Of a DNA stretch of 64,000 nt, positions 1-13,200 are shown one piece after another. The stretch is from the NCBI RefSeq assembly GCF_000003815.2, contig NC_049993.1, forward strand, positions 18,710,392 through 18,774,391. The letters run 5' to 3'. The notes below the pieces were generated by a model. That model saw only the letters and a list, made by a program, of their open reading frames with translations, ran no database searches and was not told the DNA's origin. The stretch comes from Branchiostoma floridae (taxonomy: Eukaryota; Chordata; Leptocardii; Amphioxiformes; Branchiostomatidae). The position numbers and the translations under genes are program-made. Numbering within the stretch: position 1 is the stretch's first letter; every line of letters begins with the position of its first letter.

Positions 1-1167
1 ATCCTGCCAATAGTGACCACCTGTCCAGATATTCTTGGTCCCCTGAGTGGTTTCCTTGGGCACTTTAAACTGCACTTCTTAATGCAGGGCTCAAAATACC
101 ACCTGCATATGCACTTTAGTGCAGGTAAAATTGGAGCTGTGCAGGTATTTCTGGTGTCTACCTGCACCTAACCTGCACTGGTCCATGTTTTTTTTTTTTT
201 ACATAAATATCCTATGATGTAGGTGTACATTTTTGTATATGGAAAGTTATTAGCTGCATTGACTGTTACCACCTATAAAGTATAAAAGAAAAAAATTGCA
301 ATGATTACTAAATAATCTTAGTATGATCCATAATTCCTAAATTCTGAGTGGTGCAGGTAAAATTTGTCTGGTGCAGGTAATTTTCAACGTTACCTGCACC
401 AGTCCAGGTATATGCAGATAAAAAGTATTTCGAGCCCTGTTAATGTCTTGGCCCACTGAACCAAACCAGACATGCTCCCTCCATTAGCCATATTGTCCCA
501 GTACTGTACTGTAGGGTCTCCTGAGGATAATTAGCCTGAGACATTTTCTGCTCGCTCAGCAGATTCAGGCCAATCTATATACTGAACAGGCAGCTTCAAT
601 CAGGTCCAATCTGTGTCAACTCTTACTACAGTCTTAGTCATTCTGATTGTCTCAATACAGGTCCAATCTATATACAAATAATAATAATAATGATTATATT
701 ATAAATGACTGCGTAAGGACCACCTGGCCAATATGGCCATTTTTTTGGTAGTCCCTCACTCACTCATACTCACTCTCCGGTTTAACGTCTGTTGTTCCCC
801 ATCCTGTGGGGGTTAGATGTGCTTGCACGTAGATGAGGGGGCTTGATGGCAGCTCTCTGCAGTCCTTATAACTTCCTCTGTCAAACCCATACAAATGACC
901 ACCTCTACATAAGAACCGCCTGGTCATTGTGACCACTTTTTTTTAAATTCTAAAAACTTAATCTATGCATAGTAACCGAGTATCCACATAGACCAAATTT
1001 TATCTGTCCCCTTGAGCAGGTGCAACTGTACATGTACATGTACCTGGTTGATACATGAACAGTATGTGGAATTTGGTACTATAGTGAGATAAAGTAGAAT
1101 ATGCAAAGAAATTGATTGAATGTTAGGACAATTTAATCTATTTTGTCTTTTCCTTTTCCTTCTGCAG
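1..1167. other. ANKRD13C upstream intron or flank, no gene seen
   Basis: No coding signal. Holds an inverted-repeat element (85-439) and fragments around 715-960 (accacctggccaatatggcc and accacctctacataagaacc) that resemble the GGTGGTC-rich inside of the 55362-56779 element family. The first ANKRD13C exon must lie further left. Confidence 0.6.
85..439. repeat. Non-autonomous DNA element, CAGGGCTC/GAGCCCTG ends
   Basis: Ends CAGGGCTCAAAATAC and GTATTTCGAGCCCTG are inverted repeats. The flanks carry a direct 6-bp copy TTAATG (79-84 and 440-445), a likely target-site duplication. Inside, gtgcaggtaa and ttacctgcac recur as subterminal inverted repeats. No ORF, so a MITE-like element. Confidence 0.7.
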
Positions 1168-1209
1168 GAAACACAGCTCTCCATCTGGCTGTCATGCTGG
1201 GCAAGAAAG
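1168..1209 (+). CDS. ANKRD13C: ANKRD13C exon: first visible ankyrin segment
   Basis: Preceded by a pyrimidine-rich acceptor ending TTCTGCAG and followed by GTGAGT. Two bases complete a Gly codon, then NTALHLAVMLGKK, the N-terminal half of an ankyrin repeat. Ends with one base of the next codon. Confidence 0.9.
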
Positions 1210-4200
1210 GTGAGTTCTGTGCTGCAGTTCTACCCGAAGTCTATAGGTGGGGTTGGGAACATGTGTAGTCACAACTCATGTTAACATGTTGTAACAGTTA
1301 AAGTTTTATATGTAAACTCTGTGAAAAGAAAGCACTCACCAACAAGCTTTCTGTCAGTCCTCTGAGGCAAGGGAAGTTGATTTTAGCATAATGGCATTGT
1401 GCATCAGCTTCCTAGGAATATCATTATTAGTTGCAGAAATTACTCATCATTTTCCTTCTCACTGAGTTATGATCATTACAGGTTACTTCAGCGAGGGAAG
1501 GTTTCAAATCTTGTGTCAAAGCTAGTTGTCTTCTATAAGAATAACTTATATTCCTAATTCAGATTGAATCTTACCATGATCTGTGATACCTGTGTTATGT
1601 TACCTTGTTCCAGAGTGTGTGCACCTGCTGTTGGCCCATGGTGCACCAGTGCGAGTGAAGAACGCTGCAGGCTGGAACCCGCTGGCGGAGGCCATCAGTT
1701 ATGGAGACAGACAAACCAGTAAGGACTGTGGGCTACTAGTACACACTTCCTTATCCTTATGAAGCTTTAATGAAGGCTTCTTTATCTGATTTCTTTATCA
1801 TGCTCACTTTGCACAGTTTGCTAAATGTACAGTTTTTCTGATGACAGTGAAAAAATATCTGATTGGTATGGATGGATGAAGTTTGTTCATTGTGTGAGCA
1901 TCCTTGTGCAGCCAGCATTGAGCAATGTCAGGCTTTTCATTGACGTCAAACTAATTATAATTTGAATCCTCCAACAACCATGTTGGCGGGTAATTGAATT
2001 AAGCAGTAGTATCTTTGTGTGGTTTACAGACGCACACTGTAATCCAACATGGCGCAGGTGACGTCAAATGAAAAGCCTGTATACCAGTAGTCAGATCTGT
2101 ATTCTCACATCTCATGGGCAACTTTTTTTCAAAGTGAACCTATTATTGCCACTTTGCATTATGTGATTGGAATGCTTATCATGCTGACTCACATTTAGTA
2201 TTTTTAAAACCTTCTTTGTGACAGGAGTGCCACATTTTAGTGTCAAAATAAGTGTCAACAAATTATATACTTGAGTGTTAGTCTATTCATTGTTGTGCAG
2301 TATTATTAATTGATACATTTAGCTTCTGGTATTGTGGACTTGTACCGTAAAAATTGGGTAGTACTGCAGGGATCGAAATCCTTTTTTTTTTGCTACATGC
2401 AAAATTGCAAGTTGGCAAAAATTTGACGTGCAATTTGAAAAATTAAAAAGTACAATTAGTCTATACTGCAATGTTTTAGCCAGCATCCATCATTCCATCC
2501 TTCGGTGGAATTTTGCTGCTCAGGACGGATAAGAATTTTGCCTATTCTGTCACTTTTGACGGACAGTAATCGGCACATGAAAATATAGACAGAACTTGAA
2601 ATTTTGAGAGATATCCACATAATCAGCATATAAGCTTGCAGCAAAGCCGAATTTGACTATTTATAACACCTACTGACGCCCGGTGATGATCCCCGTCAGA
2701 CAAAGGCACTGTGGCCTCAGTATTTTTACTATAGGCCAGGTATTTTCAACATGCAAGATTGCAAGTTCAGAATATTTTTACGTGCAAATCTCAAAAATTA
2801 TGTGCTAATTGCAAGTTAAGTATGTGTATTTCGAACCCTGTACTGTAATGCTATGCAGTCCTCAATAAAGGTCATTGCTTGCAGTACCACTTGTGTTCAT
2901 TAGGTGTCTCTTCTGCCCCACAGTCACCTCCCTACTAAGGAAGTTTAAGCAGCAGTCTCGGGAAACTCTGGAGGAGAAAAGGCCGGAGCTTCTACAGGCA
3001 CTTAAGGAGGTAGGGGGCATGTCTTATTCTCTTCCCTTTCTTCTTAGATTTCCTAAAAAAACTGACTTTAGCTGTGACAGGTAATTGGAGATCCTGTCTT
3101 CCAACAACATAGGACTATGGAACAATCTTTTAGAGAAAATAATTACCATTAGAGTTGGACAGAAGTTTGACCATGTTAATTCTTTCCTCAGTGCACACTG
3201 GGAGCGTTCTGTCTACCATCGGCTAATGCTGTATGAAAGTTTATGTACATAAACAAACTAAAATCATGAGTGAAAAACCCTGCCCGTATGGCCTTAGAAA
3301 GGCAATGAAACTACTTTTACATTCTACCCTTTTCTTATATTGTATTGAATGATAACACAGTGTGGTGTCATTGTTTACTAAAGAAAAGAAATGAAGTATC
3401 ATCATCATCATTCTACAGTATAAAGATTGTTTCAATTGCTATATGTTTCTTTAGGCTATATTATATTTCTAATGGTATCTGTCAAAGGAAATGCAAACAG
3501 AGGGAATAATCAAATTTTTTGACAAAAATTTCATTTTGTGTCCAGCTAGGAGATTTCTACCTGGAGCTGAAGTGGGATTTCCACAGCTGGGGTGAGTTTA
3601 AAGTAGTCTTTTTAAACTTACCTGTAGTTTTTCCCTTTTTGTATAAGGAAATATTTGCTATGATCTGTGTCCTTTGGATGTAACAGTTATATGGACATCA
3701 GATCAAACTGATGGAAATTCATTTTGTATCAGGTTTTAGTTTTGACAATAAAATGTCCTTTTTCAGCAACCGTTTTTTTAGTCCCCTACAACCAACGGCA
3801 TACACTTAAGTTATTGCTGGTATAGTATATCATCGTATGGTATTGTACTGAAGACTAACAGTGTTTTGTTGTGTGTTACAGTTCCCCTGGTGTCCAGAAT
3901 ACTGCCCTCGGACACATGCAGAATATATAAGAGTGGTGTCTGCATAAGGTCAGTTGTAACAAGCCATGCAATTGGTTGTAAAACCACCTGAGTTGTAACA
4001 AGCCATATGGTTGGTGAATACTTGTATACTGTTGATGAGTCATAGGCTTTGTAAATCACTGCAATTGTAACAAGCCATGCTATTCGTCCACAGTCATACA
4101 TTATTAAATAACATTTTTACTCATAATAATTGGGCAACTTGCCAACCATAGTTTCATCATCATAGAGGAGAGGTATATGAGACACATGATGACAACTAAC

Positions 4201-7200
4201 TGGTCAGGTAAAACAGCACAGCACATCTCAGTCCTATGTTATAATTCAAACACTGTCTACACAAGAGGCCCCACATACAGGAACTAGACAAACATTTTAT
4301 TCTTGTACATGTTTTAGAAATTTAATAGACAGGTGGAATTGCTGTCCATTACAGTAGATATATATAAAGAGAGACACAAAAGCTATAGATAAGATCAAGT
4401 GAGTATAGCCTTTTGAGCATATACATCTATGGAGTGCTAAGCAAAGCCCCTCGGGGAGCATAAAGCTCAGAAGTGAGGCTTTTATATATTCATCCTGGCA
4501 TGGCCGGTGGTGGTGATTGTTACAAAATGGTGCATGAAAACAAAACAATCATAAAGAGGTAAAGTGCTATGTAAAATGGCATACTTGGGCCTGAGCATAT
4601 CTAGAATTACAGTACAAAGGTCTACGTCTTGTATCTAGAACTATGGTGTTACACTTAGAAAGACTGTTCCTGTAGAGTTCCCCCCATTGTTGGTAGCAGT
4701 GCAGGTGTAGTTTCCCGTGTCCCAGACTAGCGTGGGTCTGATCTGCAGGTACATCGCTCCGTCTGCTCCCGGACCCACTCGCACTCGCGAACTGTCGTCT
4801 TCCTCGTTAAGCACGATCCCGTCCTGATTGGTCCACTCGAGCTGCGGAGCCGGGCAGCCCTCAGCCTCGCACTTGTACACCACGCTGTACCCACTCCTGA
4901 CAAAATAGTCCCCGGGGTAAATGGACACCACGGGAGGCTCCTCTCCGAGAAAAATCCTTGGAACATCCCAGAGGTTCATCCCGCGTAGCCTCAGTGGTGT
5001 TGAACATTGAACGTCGATCTCTTCACGGTCGTATCTTAGCAACAGCCACTGGCGGAAGAACACCATGTTGCAGTCGCAGTGCCAGAGGTTGTCGCCCAGC
5101 CACGTCTTGTTGAACTTGCCGTAGTGCTGGATCTGGTAACTCATCGTGGTCAGGCGATTGTCCCGAAGGTCAAGCTTCGTGAGGTCTTTAAGCTCTACAT
5201 ACAGTTCACTCACACTGGGGCCTATGAGGTTGTGGTCAAGATACAAGACAGAAATCTTGCTGAACAATCCAAAAGCTCCTTCTACCGTATCTAAGACATT
5301 ATAGCTGAGGTAGAGTTCGGAAAGATGAGGGAAGTCTCGGAAGGTCCAGCCGATACTGTCGATGCTGTTATAGCTCAGGTTCAGTCGCCATATCAGGTTG
5401 TCATCAAGGAACGCATTGCCGATGTTCTGTATGACGTTGTGTTGGAGGTAGAGCTCTCGCAGCTTTGGGTGGTGCTGGAACACTGACTTGATGTCGCTGA
5501 TGTTGTTGTGACTCAGATCAATGATTTGAAGCTCTTTGTTTCTGTAGATGCCCTTGTCGAGGTACTCTATGTTGTTGTGGTGTATGTACAGTTCTTTCAG
5601 CAGCTCGAGGTGTGCAAAGGAAGAGTGGATGGAAGTAATTTTGTTGTGGCTGAGATCTAGTTTTTGTAGGAGTTTATTCTGGTCTAGTGCATACTTCACA
5701 CTTTTGATTCTATTGCTGCTTAGGTTTAAACTTTTTAGCTCTAGCAGCTGATCAAAGCTGTCATCAGCATCACTGATGTTATTATGACTTAAGTCCAACC
5801 TCTCTACCATACTTATCCTGCTAAAGGCTCCCTTCACTTCTGTAATTCTGTTGTGTTGTAGGTTGATTTCCTTCACTTCCTGCATGTTGGAGAAAGCTCT
5901 GGTGATGTCCAGTATGTTGTTGTGTCCTGCGTACAGTGACACTATGTGTGGAGTCCTGGAAAACTCCCTGTCCAGAGATGAGATGTTGTTATTTGATATG
6001 TCTAAGCCTTGCAGCTTGGGAACTTTCCTGAGTTCCCTAGCAAGTGTTGTCAGTTTGTTGTGTTGTAGGTACAACCACTGCAGGTTTTTCAGCCCAGTTA
6101 AGGTGTTGTTGATCTTCTGTATGGAGTTGTGTTCCAAATGGAGCTCTCTCAGCTCGCCGAGTTCTGTGAAGAGCCTGATGATGGACACGAGCGGGTTGTG
6201 ACTCAGGTCCAGTCTCCTGAGCTTCCTGTTGTTTGTGAAGGCATCGATCGCCATGACGATCCTGTTGTGGTCTAGACTGAGAGCCTCTAAGTTGTCGAGC
6301 TTGGAGAAGGCGTTGGTTATAACGCTCACGCGATTGTGCCCCAGGTCCAGCCAGCGTAGTTTGGATAGTTTGTCGAGCGAGTTCTGGATGTCCCTGATCT
6401 TGTTACGACTCAAATCGAGAGACTCGAGCTGCTGTTGGTCCCGAAACACGTCTTCGATGGAGTAAATACGGTTATGAGCCAGGGTTAGAGTCTTCAGGTT
6501 TGAGAGGCTGTGGAACCCGTTTCTGAGGAACGTCAGCGCGTTGCTGTGCAGGTAGAGAAACTTGAGCCTCACCATGTAGTTGAGTTCCCAGGAGATGAAC
6601 TGGATGCGGTTGTGACTCAGGTCCAGCAGTTCTACTTTCTTGTTCTGATGTAAGCTGTAGTTGAGATGTGCAATGCTGTTGTGACTCAGATCAAGGTGCA
6701 CAAGTTCTCTCATACTCTGTAAGGCAGAAACGGTGGACCGGATCTTGTTGTTCTGTAGGAGCAGCCATCTTAGATTCTCAAGGTCGCGGAAGGCATCACC
6801 GAGATGCTGGATCTGGTTACTCTGAAGGTCGAGATATTCCAGCTTGTTCAACCCTCGGAACTGCCGTGTTAAGGACCACAGCAAGTTGTTGGCTAGGAGA
6901 AGTTCCTTCAGGTTGATCAAGTAATTCAGGGACCCTTGGATGTCAGTGATCTGATTATTGCTGAGATCCAGAGATTCCGTACTGTCCAGATCTCTGAACG
7001 CGTCACGGATCGTCCGAATTTGATTGTTCCGAAGGTTAAGGTCAACAAGTTTGTGGAGTCCCTGAAATGCTTTTGTGGCTATACGGATGTAATTGTTCCC
7101 CAAGTCCAGCTCCTGAAGTTTTTGGTTCGCTCGGAAGAGGCCGTTCACTCGTACAATATGGTTGCTGCTGAGGTCCAGTCGCCAAAGCTGCCTCAGTGAT

Positions 7201-10200
7201 ATGAACGCCCTGTTGTGGACAACCCTCAACTCATTGTTGTTCAGAAACAGTTGTTCTAACTGTTCTAGTCCTTTAAAGGCTTCAGCATTGATGGTCTTTA
7301 TTTGGTTGTGTCCCAAATCCAAGTTCTTCAGCACCTTCTGGTTGGCAAATGCTGTACCCAGGTCTGTAATGTTGTTGTAACGGAGGTACAATGTCTCAAG
7401 CTTAGTAAGATTCCTGAAGGCCATCTTGATGGAGCTGATTCTGTTGTTTTTCAGATTAAGCCAGGTCATGTTGGTGGTTTTGTGAAATGCTGTTTCCACA
7501 TTTCTGAGTCTGTTATACTGCAGATGAAGCACCTGCAGTGATCTGACGTCTCCCAGGATTTCGTCTATGATCACAAGGAAGTTTCTGGTGAGGTCCAGAA
7601 CTTTGAGCCTGGTCAGGCCGTAGAATCCCCGCTTCTGTATCACAGAAATGGCGCTGTCCTTCAGCGACAGGTACCGCAAGTTTCGGAAGCCGCGCAGCTC
7701 GCCGGACCGTATTCCTCCCATGGTGAACCCGATCAGCTCCAGCCATCTTGCTTGTGTGGGGAGGTCTTCTGGTGTGTCCAGGAATCCCCACCCATGGCAA
7801 CTAGCGCCCTCCCCCCACTCTGAGTCTATGTCTAACCCACAGTCACATAGCAGTGGGCAGAACTCTCCTAATGTTCCTTCTTGTGCTGATAGCTTTGGAA
7901 CTTGGTTGAAAGTGAAGAGTGTGAGATATAGGAAGGGAAACATCCTGTTGGAAAGTCCTCAAAATTTTTAGTAATTTCTGTATATGGTACAAAATAGTTT
8001 TGGTGCTGTTTGAACAGGTGGTTTTCCTCACTGAGAAGCAATCCTCCCTAGTGGCCAGACCAGTACTGCACCCAGCATCCTGTTCCAGTCAAAATGCAGG
8101 ATGGATATGGTTGCATCACTTTGTCACCAGTTCTGAAAATAGAATTTTTAAAACATGTTAATTAACTAACAAACCAGCATAGTTGAACTCGATCTGTAAC
8201 CTCTTTGGCATATGGCTTGAGTTCACAAGCTTTAAATATTTAACTTAAGATGAAGAAATATTCGGATGTTTGTTTGTTTTAGAGAGGGTAATGCAATAAA
8301 ATCTTTCAAATAAAGCAATATGATATGCTAGTAACCCTAGGCCTGTTCTTGACACAGAATTGGGGGGAACTTGAACTTGATAGAGTAAAGATACTGATTT
8401 TTTTTATAGTAGCAGTATTCAGTATTAGATCTATGATGTGTAAAATCTAATGCATATCTACCTTGATGTTTGCACCATGAACTGGGAGCAAAAATTTAGT
8501 TACATTTACAAAGCAGCTTGCCTGCATTTACTGGGGTAGTTAGTGTGGTTAGAAATAAGACCTCTCCGCTCAGCTGGGTGCTAACTCCTTACCGTCACTC
8601 AGTATATCTTACAGGTTGTCTGAAAGTCCTGGATGTCTTCCAGAAAGCTTTAACCTCTGTCTCAAGACATTAGCTGCAATTAGTAGTAATTCAGATAGAT
8701 AAGGGTAAAAATACCTTTGAGTACCACCCACGTTTCTTGACTCTTAATCGGTACTGTCAGCAACGTCTTAACCATCTCCTCCAGGCGTTTTGCAGGCTTT
8801 CTTATATATTCTTGGGATTTATTTAATTTATACACACCAAGGAGTTGAGTAGCATGTGTTGACCCCTGAGAGTAACCACTGCCTGATGAACTCTTGTACA
8901 GCACACACAAGGCACCCTGGGAGTAACACAACCCATATGGACCTCCTGGGGGGAGGGGGCACACAGGGTAACAGGGGGAGGTCATTGTTGTCTTGGGGTG
9001 GGGTGATCACCAGGGATGGACCATTGCTGCCTCATCGGTGGTCTAACTTCAGGGGTGGACCATTGCTGTCTCATAAGTAGGCTATGGTCAGGGGTAAACC
9101 ATTGCTGTCACATTGGTGATCTGATGTCGGGGGTAGACCATTACTATCTCATTTTGGTGGTCTACCATTAAGAGCAGACCATTGCTGTCTCTAGGTGGTC
9201 TATTGTCACAGGCAAACCATTTCAATTTACTGTCTTGTGAGTGTATCCATAGTGAGGGAAAAGTCATAGCTGGGTAACCAGTAGTCATTGTTTTTTTAGG
9301 GTGATCACCTGGGGTGGACCATTGCTGTGTGGGTGTCCATTGTGAGGAATAAGTCATTGTTTAAGAACATCTTAGGGGGCTGGCTGTGTAAGGCAGGGGT
9401 AATTGTTGTGTTAGGAGTGGGGTGATCATTAAGGATGAACCATTGCTGTCATATTCCGGGAAAGATCATTGTTGACCTATCAGTGAGCTGAGGAGGGGAG
9501 GATCATTGTTGCCTTGAAGGTGGGTTGATGATGAGGGGAGGATCGTTGTTGCCTTATGGGTGGGCTGATGATGGGGGAGGATCCTTGTTGCTGAACAGGT
9601 GGGTTGATGAAGAGGGGAGGATCATTGCTGCCCACAGTTGGGTTAATGATGAGGGGAGTTTCATTACTGCTGCATATCACCAGGGTGCAATGTTAATCAT
9701 TCAGTGTCTATAGTACTTGGCACGCAGTAAAACACACGACTCTTTGTAGGTATTATGAAAGTTTAATAATGTTTCAAGTCAAGTTGATAAGTTTAAACAT
9801 GCTGATATATACAACTCATCTAGTGTTTCAGACACACACTTCTGTATTGTATAATAAAAATTCAAAAGATATGTGATAGTAGTTGTATTATACATATATA
9901 TGATGGTTATGGGAAGAGTATTTTTGTAATGTCTCAATATTTACATCGGAAGTGATGGTCTAAGAGATCAATTTATCGATTGTCTTCTTAACTAAGTATT
10001 GAATGTAAATAAACATGATTTGTCAATGAATATAAATTTTCACATGTACACTGATTAGCACTACATTGATCCATAATGTAGAATCTGAAATCAGAATGAC
10101 TGTACAGTTTTTTTACAGGGTAAGGTAATCTGTTTTGGAGTGTCTTTGAAAGAGATCTCATTTATATCTGGCTGTAGACAAAACATGCCTCAAGATGAAA

Positions 10201-13200
10201 CTTGATACTCAAAGTCAAACCCAGGGGTTCCATTATCCATACATGTCTCTGACCTTGACAGTTTTCCTTGGTCTATATATAGCTAGCTTTGGTGACCTTG
10301 TAGGCATTTCAACAGATGTTGTCTTAGTTTTGGAACAAGAACCAGTAACAAGTGCCTTGACATCTAGGCAGTATAATACAAAAATTTGGTGCAGCCAAAA
10401 AGAGATGTTCTACCCTGGCAAAGGCTGGCTAGAACTTTGCTATCTTATGAACAGGTACACTGTGCTTGTAGCATTACCTAGTGGGTTACTGGCGTGACAG
10501 ATATACCTTCCTGCGTCCCTCTTGTTAACAGTCCTAATCTTCAGAGTTCCATTTTCCAACAGTTCGTACCTTCCCTGGCTGGTCGACACTTTCTTACTGT
10601 TGGGTAAGGTCCATTTTCTGATGGGCTCGGGGCAGCCGGGAATCTGACATCGCAGCAGGGCCTCGTTTCCCATCGCCGTGACAACGCTGTACGGAGTCGA
10701 TCTCGCTCGCGGCGCGGTCGCTTTCACGGCGTCCGTTTCCCAGAGCTTCTCCCCGCGTACGCGGTCGGGAGTCGCGCATGTGGCATCGATGATCCTCTCG
10801 TCAGTCCTGCTGAGCATCCAGTAGCGATGGTACAGCAGCTCGCAGGTGCAGTGGAACGGGTTGTTACCGAGGTACGTGGAGTTCTGGTACCACGTGAACC
10901 AGCGGTCCAGCGTCGTCAGGTTATTGTAGGTCAAGTCCAATTCCTCGAGCCTGCGAAGGCTTTCAAACGCGCTCTCGATGCCGGGCGCGTTCAGCTCGTT
11001 GTGACTTATGTTCAGCCACCACAAGTGTGGGGTGGTCTCGAAGCACTGCTGTACGGACTGGAGTTTGTTAAATGAGAGGTCTAGCACCTGTAACATCTTC
11101 ATCCCCTCGAGCACACCTGTTACGTTTGTCAGGCCGTTTCTGGTAAGATCCAAACTTCTCAGCTTGTCAAGCTTGCTGAAGGCACCTCGCATGTCAGACA
11201 GAGAATTGTTCCCGAGATAAAGCGATCGTAAGTCCAAGTTGTCCAGGTGTCCGTTGATGTGACTGACTCTGTTGTCGGTCAGATCCAGGTGTTGGATGGA
11301 GTCCACTCCTGTGAAGGCGCGATCCAGAGATTGGATGCTGTTGCTGCTGAGGTTTAGTCCAACAAGATCGGGGCTGTCGTCAAAGGCATCGGTGATTTTT
11401 GAGATGTAGTTGGAGGTGAGTTGAAGCCAGGAGAGGCGTGGTATTTTCTTGAAGGCCTTGTCGACGTTGGTGATCTTATTGTTGTCGAGGTGCAAGTCTG
11501 TGAGGGAATTCAGGTCCTCAAAGTGTCCGTTCACGTCTTGCAGTTTGTTGTGGCCCAGGTGAATGTAACGCAGGGCGGACAAACCTGCAAACGCCCGGTC
11601 TAGGAATCTGATGTTGTTGTTACTCAGATCCAGTGATTCAAGCTTTTCCAAGCCCTCAAAGACTCTGTACAGAGAGTCTATCTTGTTGTCTCGAAGGTCC
11701 AGCCACTGAAGTTCTTTCAGGGTGTTCTGTGTGTTTTCGTTGAAGACTTTCTTGATGTCACGAAGGCTGTTCCCAGCTAGGTACAACTCCTTTAAATTTT
11801 TCATCCCAGCAAAAACACCCTTCACGTGGTTGATCTGATTTCTGCTTGCATCCAAGTGTCTGACACTCTGCAAGCTGTTCAGTCCATTGACAAGGAAGAG
11901 AATGTTGTTATGGTCTAACTTTAGCGTTGCCAGATTATCGAGTCCTTTGAAACCCTCAGAGATAGAGATGATCTTGTTATGGCTGAGGGTGAGCCAGCGG
12001 AGCTTGGAGAGAAAAGAGAAGCCATTACGAATGGAGGTGATGATGTTGTGCGAAAGGTCGAGGAACTCCAGTTCTGGCAGGTTACTGAAGACCCGATGGA
12101 TGTGCTTCACAGTGTTGTTACTCAGATGAAGCGTCCGCAGCTTGTTCAAGTTCTTAAAGGCGTCGCCGATGGACTCAATTCTGTTGCTGCTCAGGTGTAA
12201 GTACTCCAGGTTGGTGAGGTTGGAGAAGAGTCCCTCGATGTCTCCTATCTTGTTGTTGCTTGCGTCTAACCACTTCAGGTTGTAAAGGCTGTTAAAGAAG
12301 TTAATATCAACCTGATCAATACTGTTGTAATCCATCAATAACTCCTCTAACACGTTAGGGCCTTTTATGAGAGAGGTGATGGAAGTCAGTTTGTTGTTGG
12401 TCAGGTGTAGTGACTTAAGACGACCTAAGCCTTGGAAGACATCTTCAACAGAGGTGATTAAGTTGTTCCTCAAGTCCAGGTGCTCGAGTTTTGTTAGGTC
12501 GTTGAACCCACTGTCCAGATATCTGATACCATTGTTGCTTAGCAACAGCTCTCTGAGGTTGACCATTTTGCGGAGGGAAGTTTCCAGCCGCTCTATTTCG
12601 TTGTGTTGTAGGTCCAGAACTTGGAGCTCGGTGAGCTCGTCAAGTTCATACTCTATCGTCTTAATCTTGTTAAAGCTGAGATCAGCTTCGATCAAAGTGG
12701 TGAGACCGCGCATTGCATAGTCCAGATACTCGATCTGGTTTCCACGGAGATTCAGTTCTTGTAGCTCGCGCATGCCCTGAAATGGGTACCGCAGGGTTTG
12801 GATGACGTTGAAGCTCAGGTCCAAGTCCCAAATCTTATTCGCCCTCCTGAAGGTGTCTTCCGTCAGCCTACGGAGCTTGTTGTGTGGCACTTCTAAAGTT
12901 CTTAGCTCTGTGAGATCCGAGAGTTGTCCGTCTAGCGATGACAGGTCGTTGTGGGCCAGTTTCAGCACCCTGATCCTGCAAGGCTGATAAAACGTGTCGG
13001 AGAGTGAAGTCAGGTTGTTATAGCTCAGGTCCAAGTACCACAGTCTGGGTAATCCTTCCATCAACCCTTCAGAGGACACCAGCCAGTTGTGACTCAGGTC
13101 CAGTTTCAGCAGTCTCTCCAAGCCAACAAATGAGTGATTGACATCCACCATCCTGTTCCATTTCAAGGTCAGCTCCACCAGGTTGCCAAGTTCGTGGAAT

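Larger units (their letters stand above)
7944..10439. other. Intergenic region between LRR-Ig genes 1 and 2
   Basis: No gene seen. Holds two degenerate minisatellites (about 9010-9360 and 9492-9672) and AT-rich unique sequence. The right end is probably 3' untranslated region of LRR-Ig gene 2. Confidence 0.5.

Noticed and set aside
5079..7380. Many plus-strand frames opposite the LRR-Ig genes
   Set aside because: They are antisense shadows of periodic LRR coding sequence, with no independent support.
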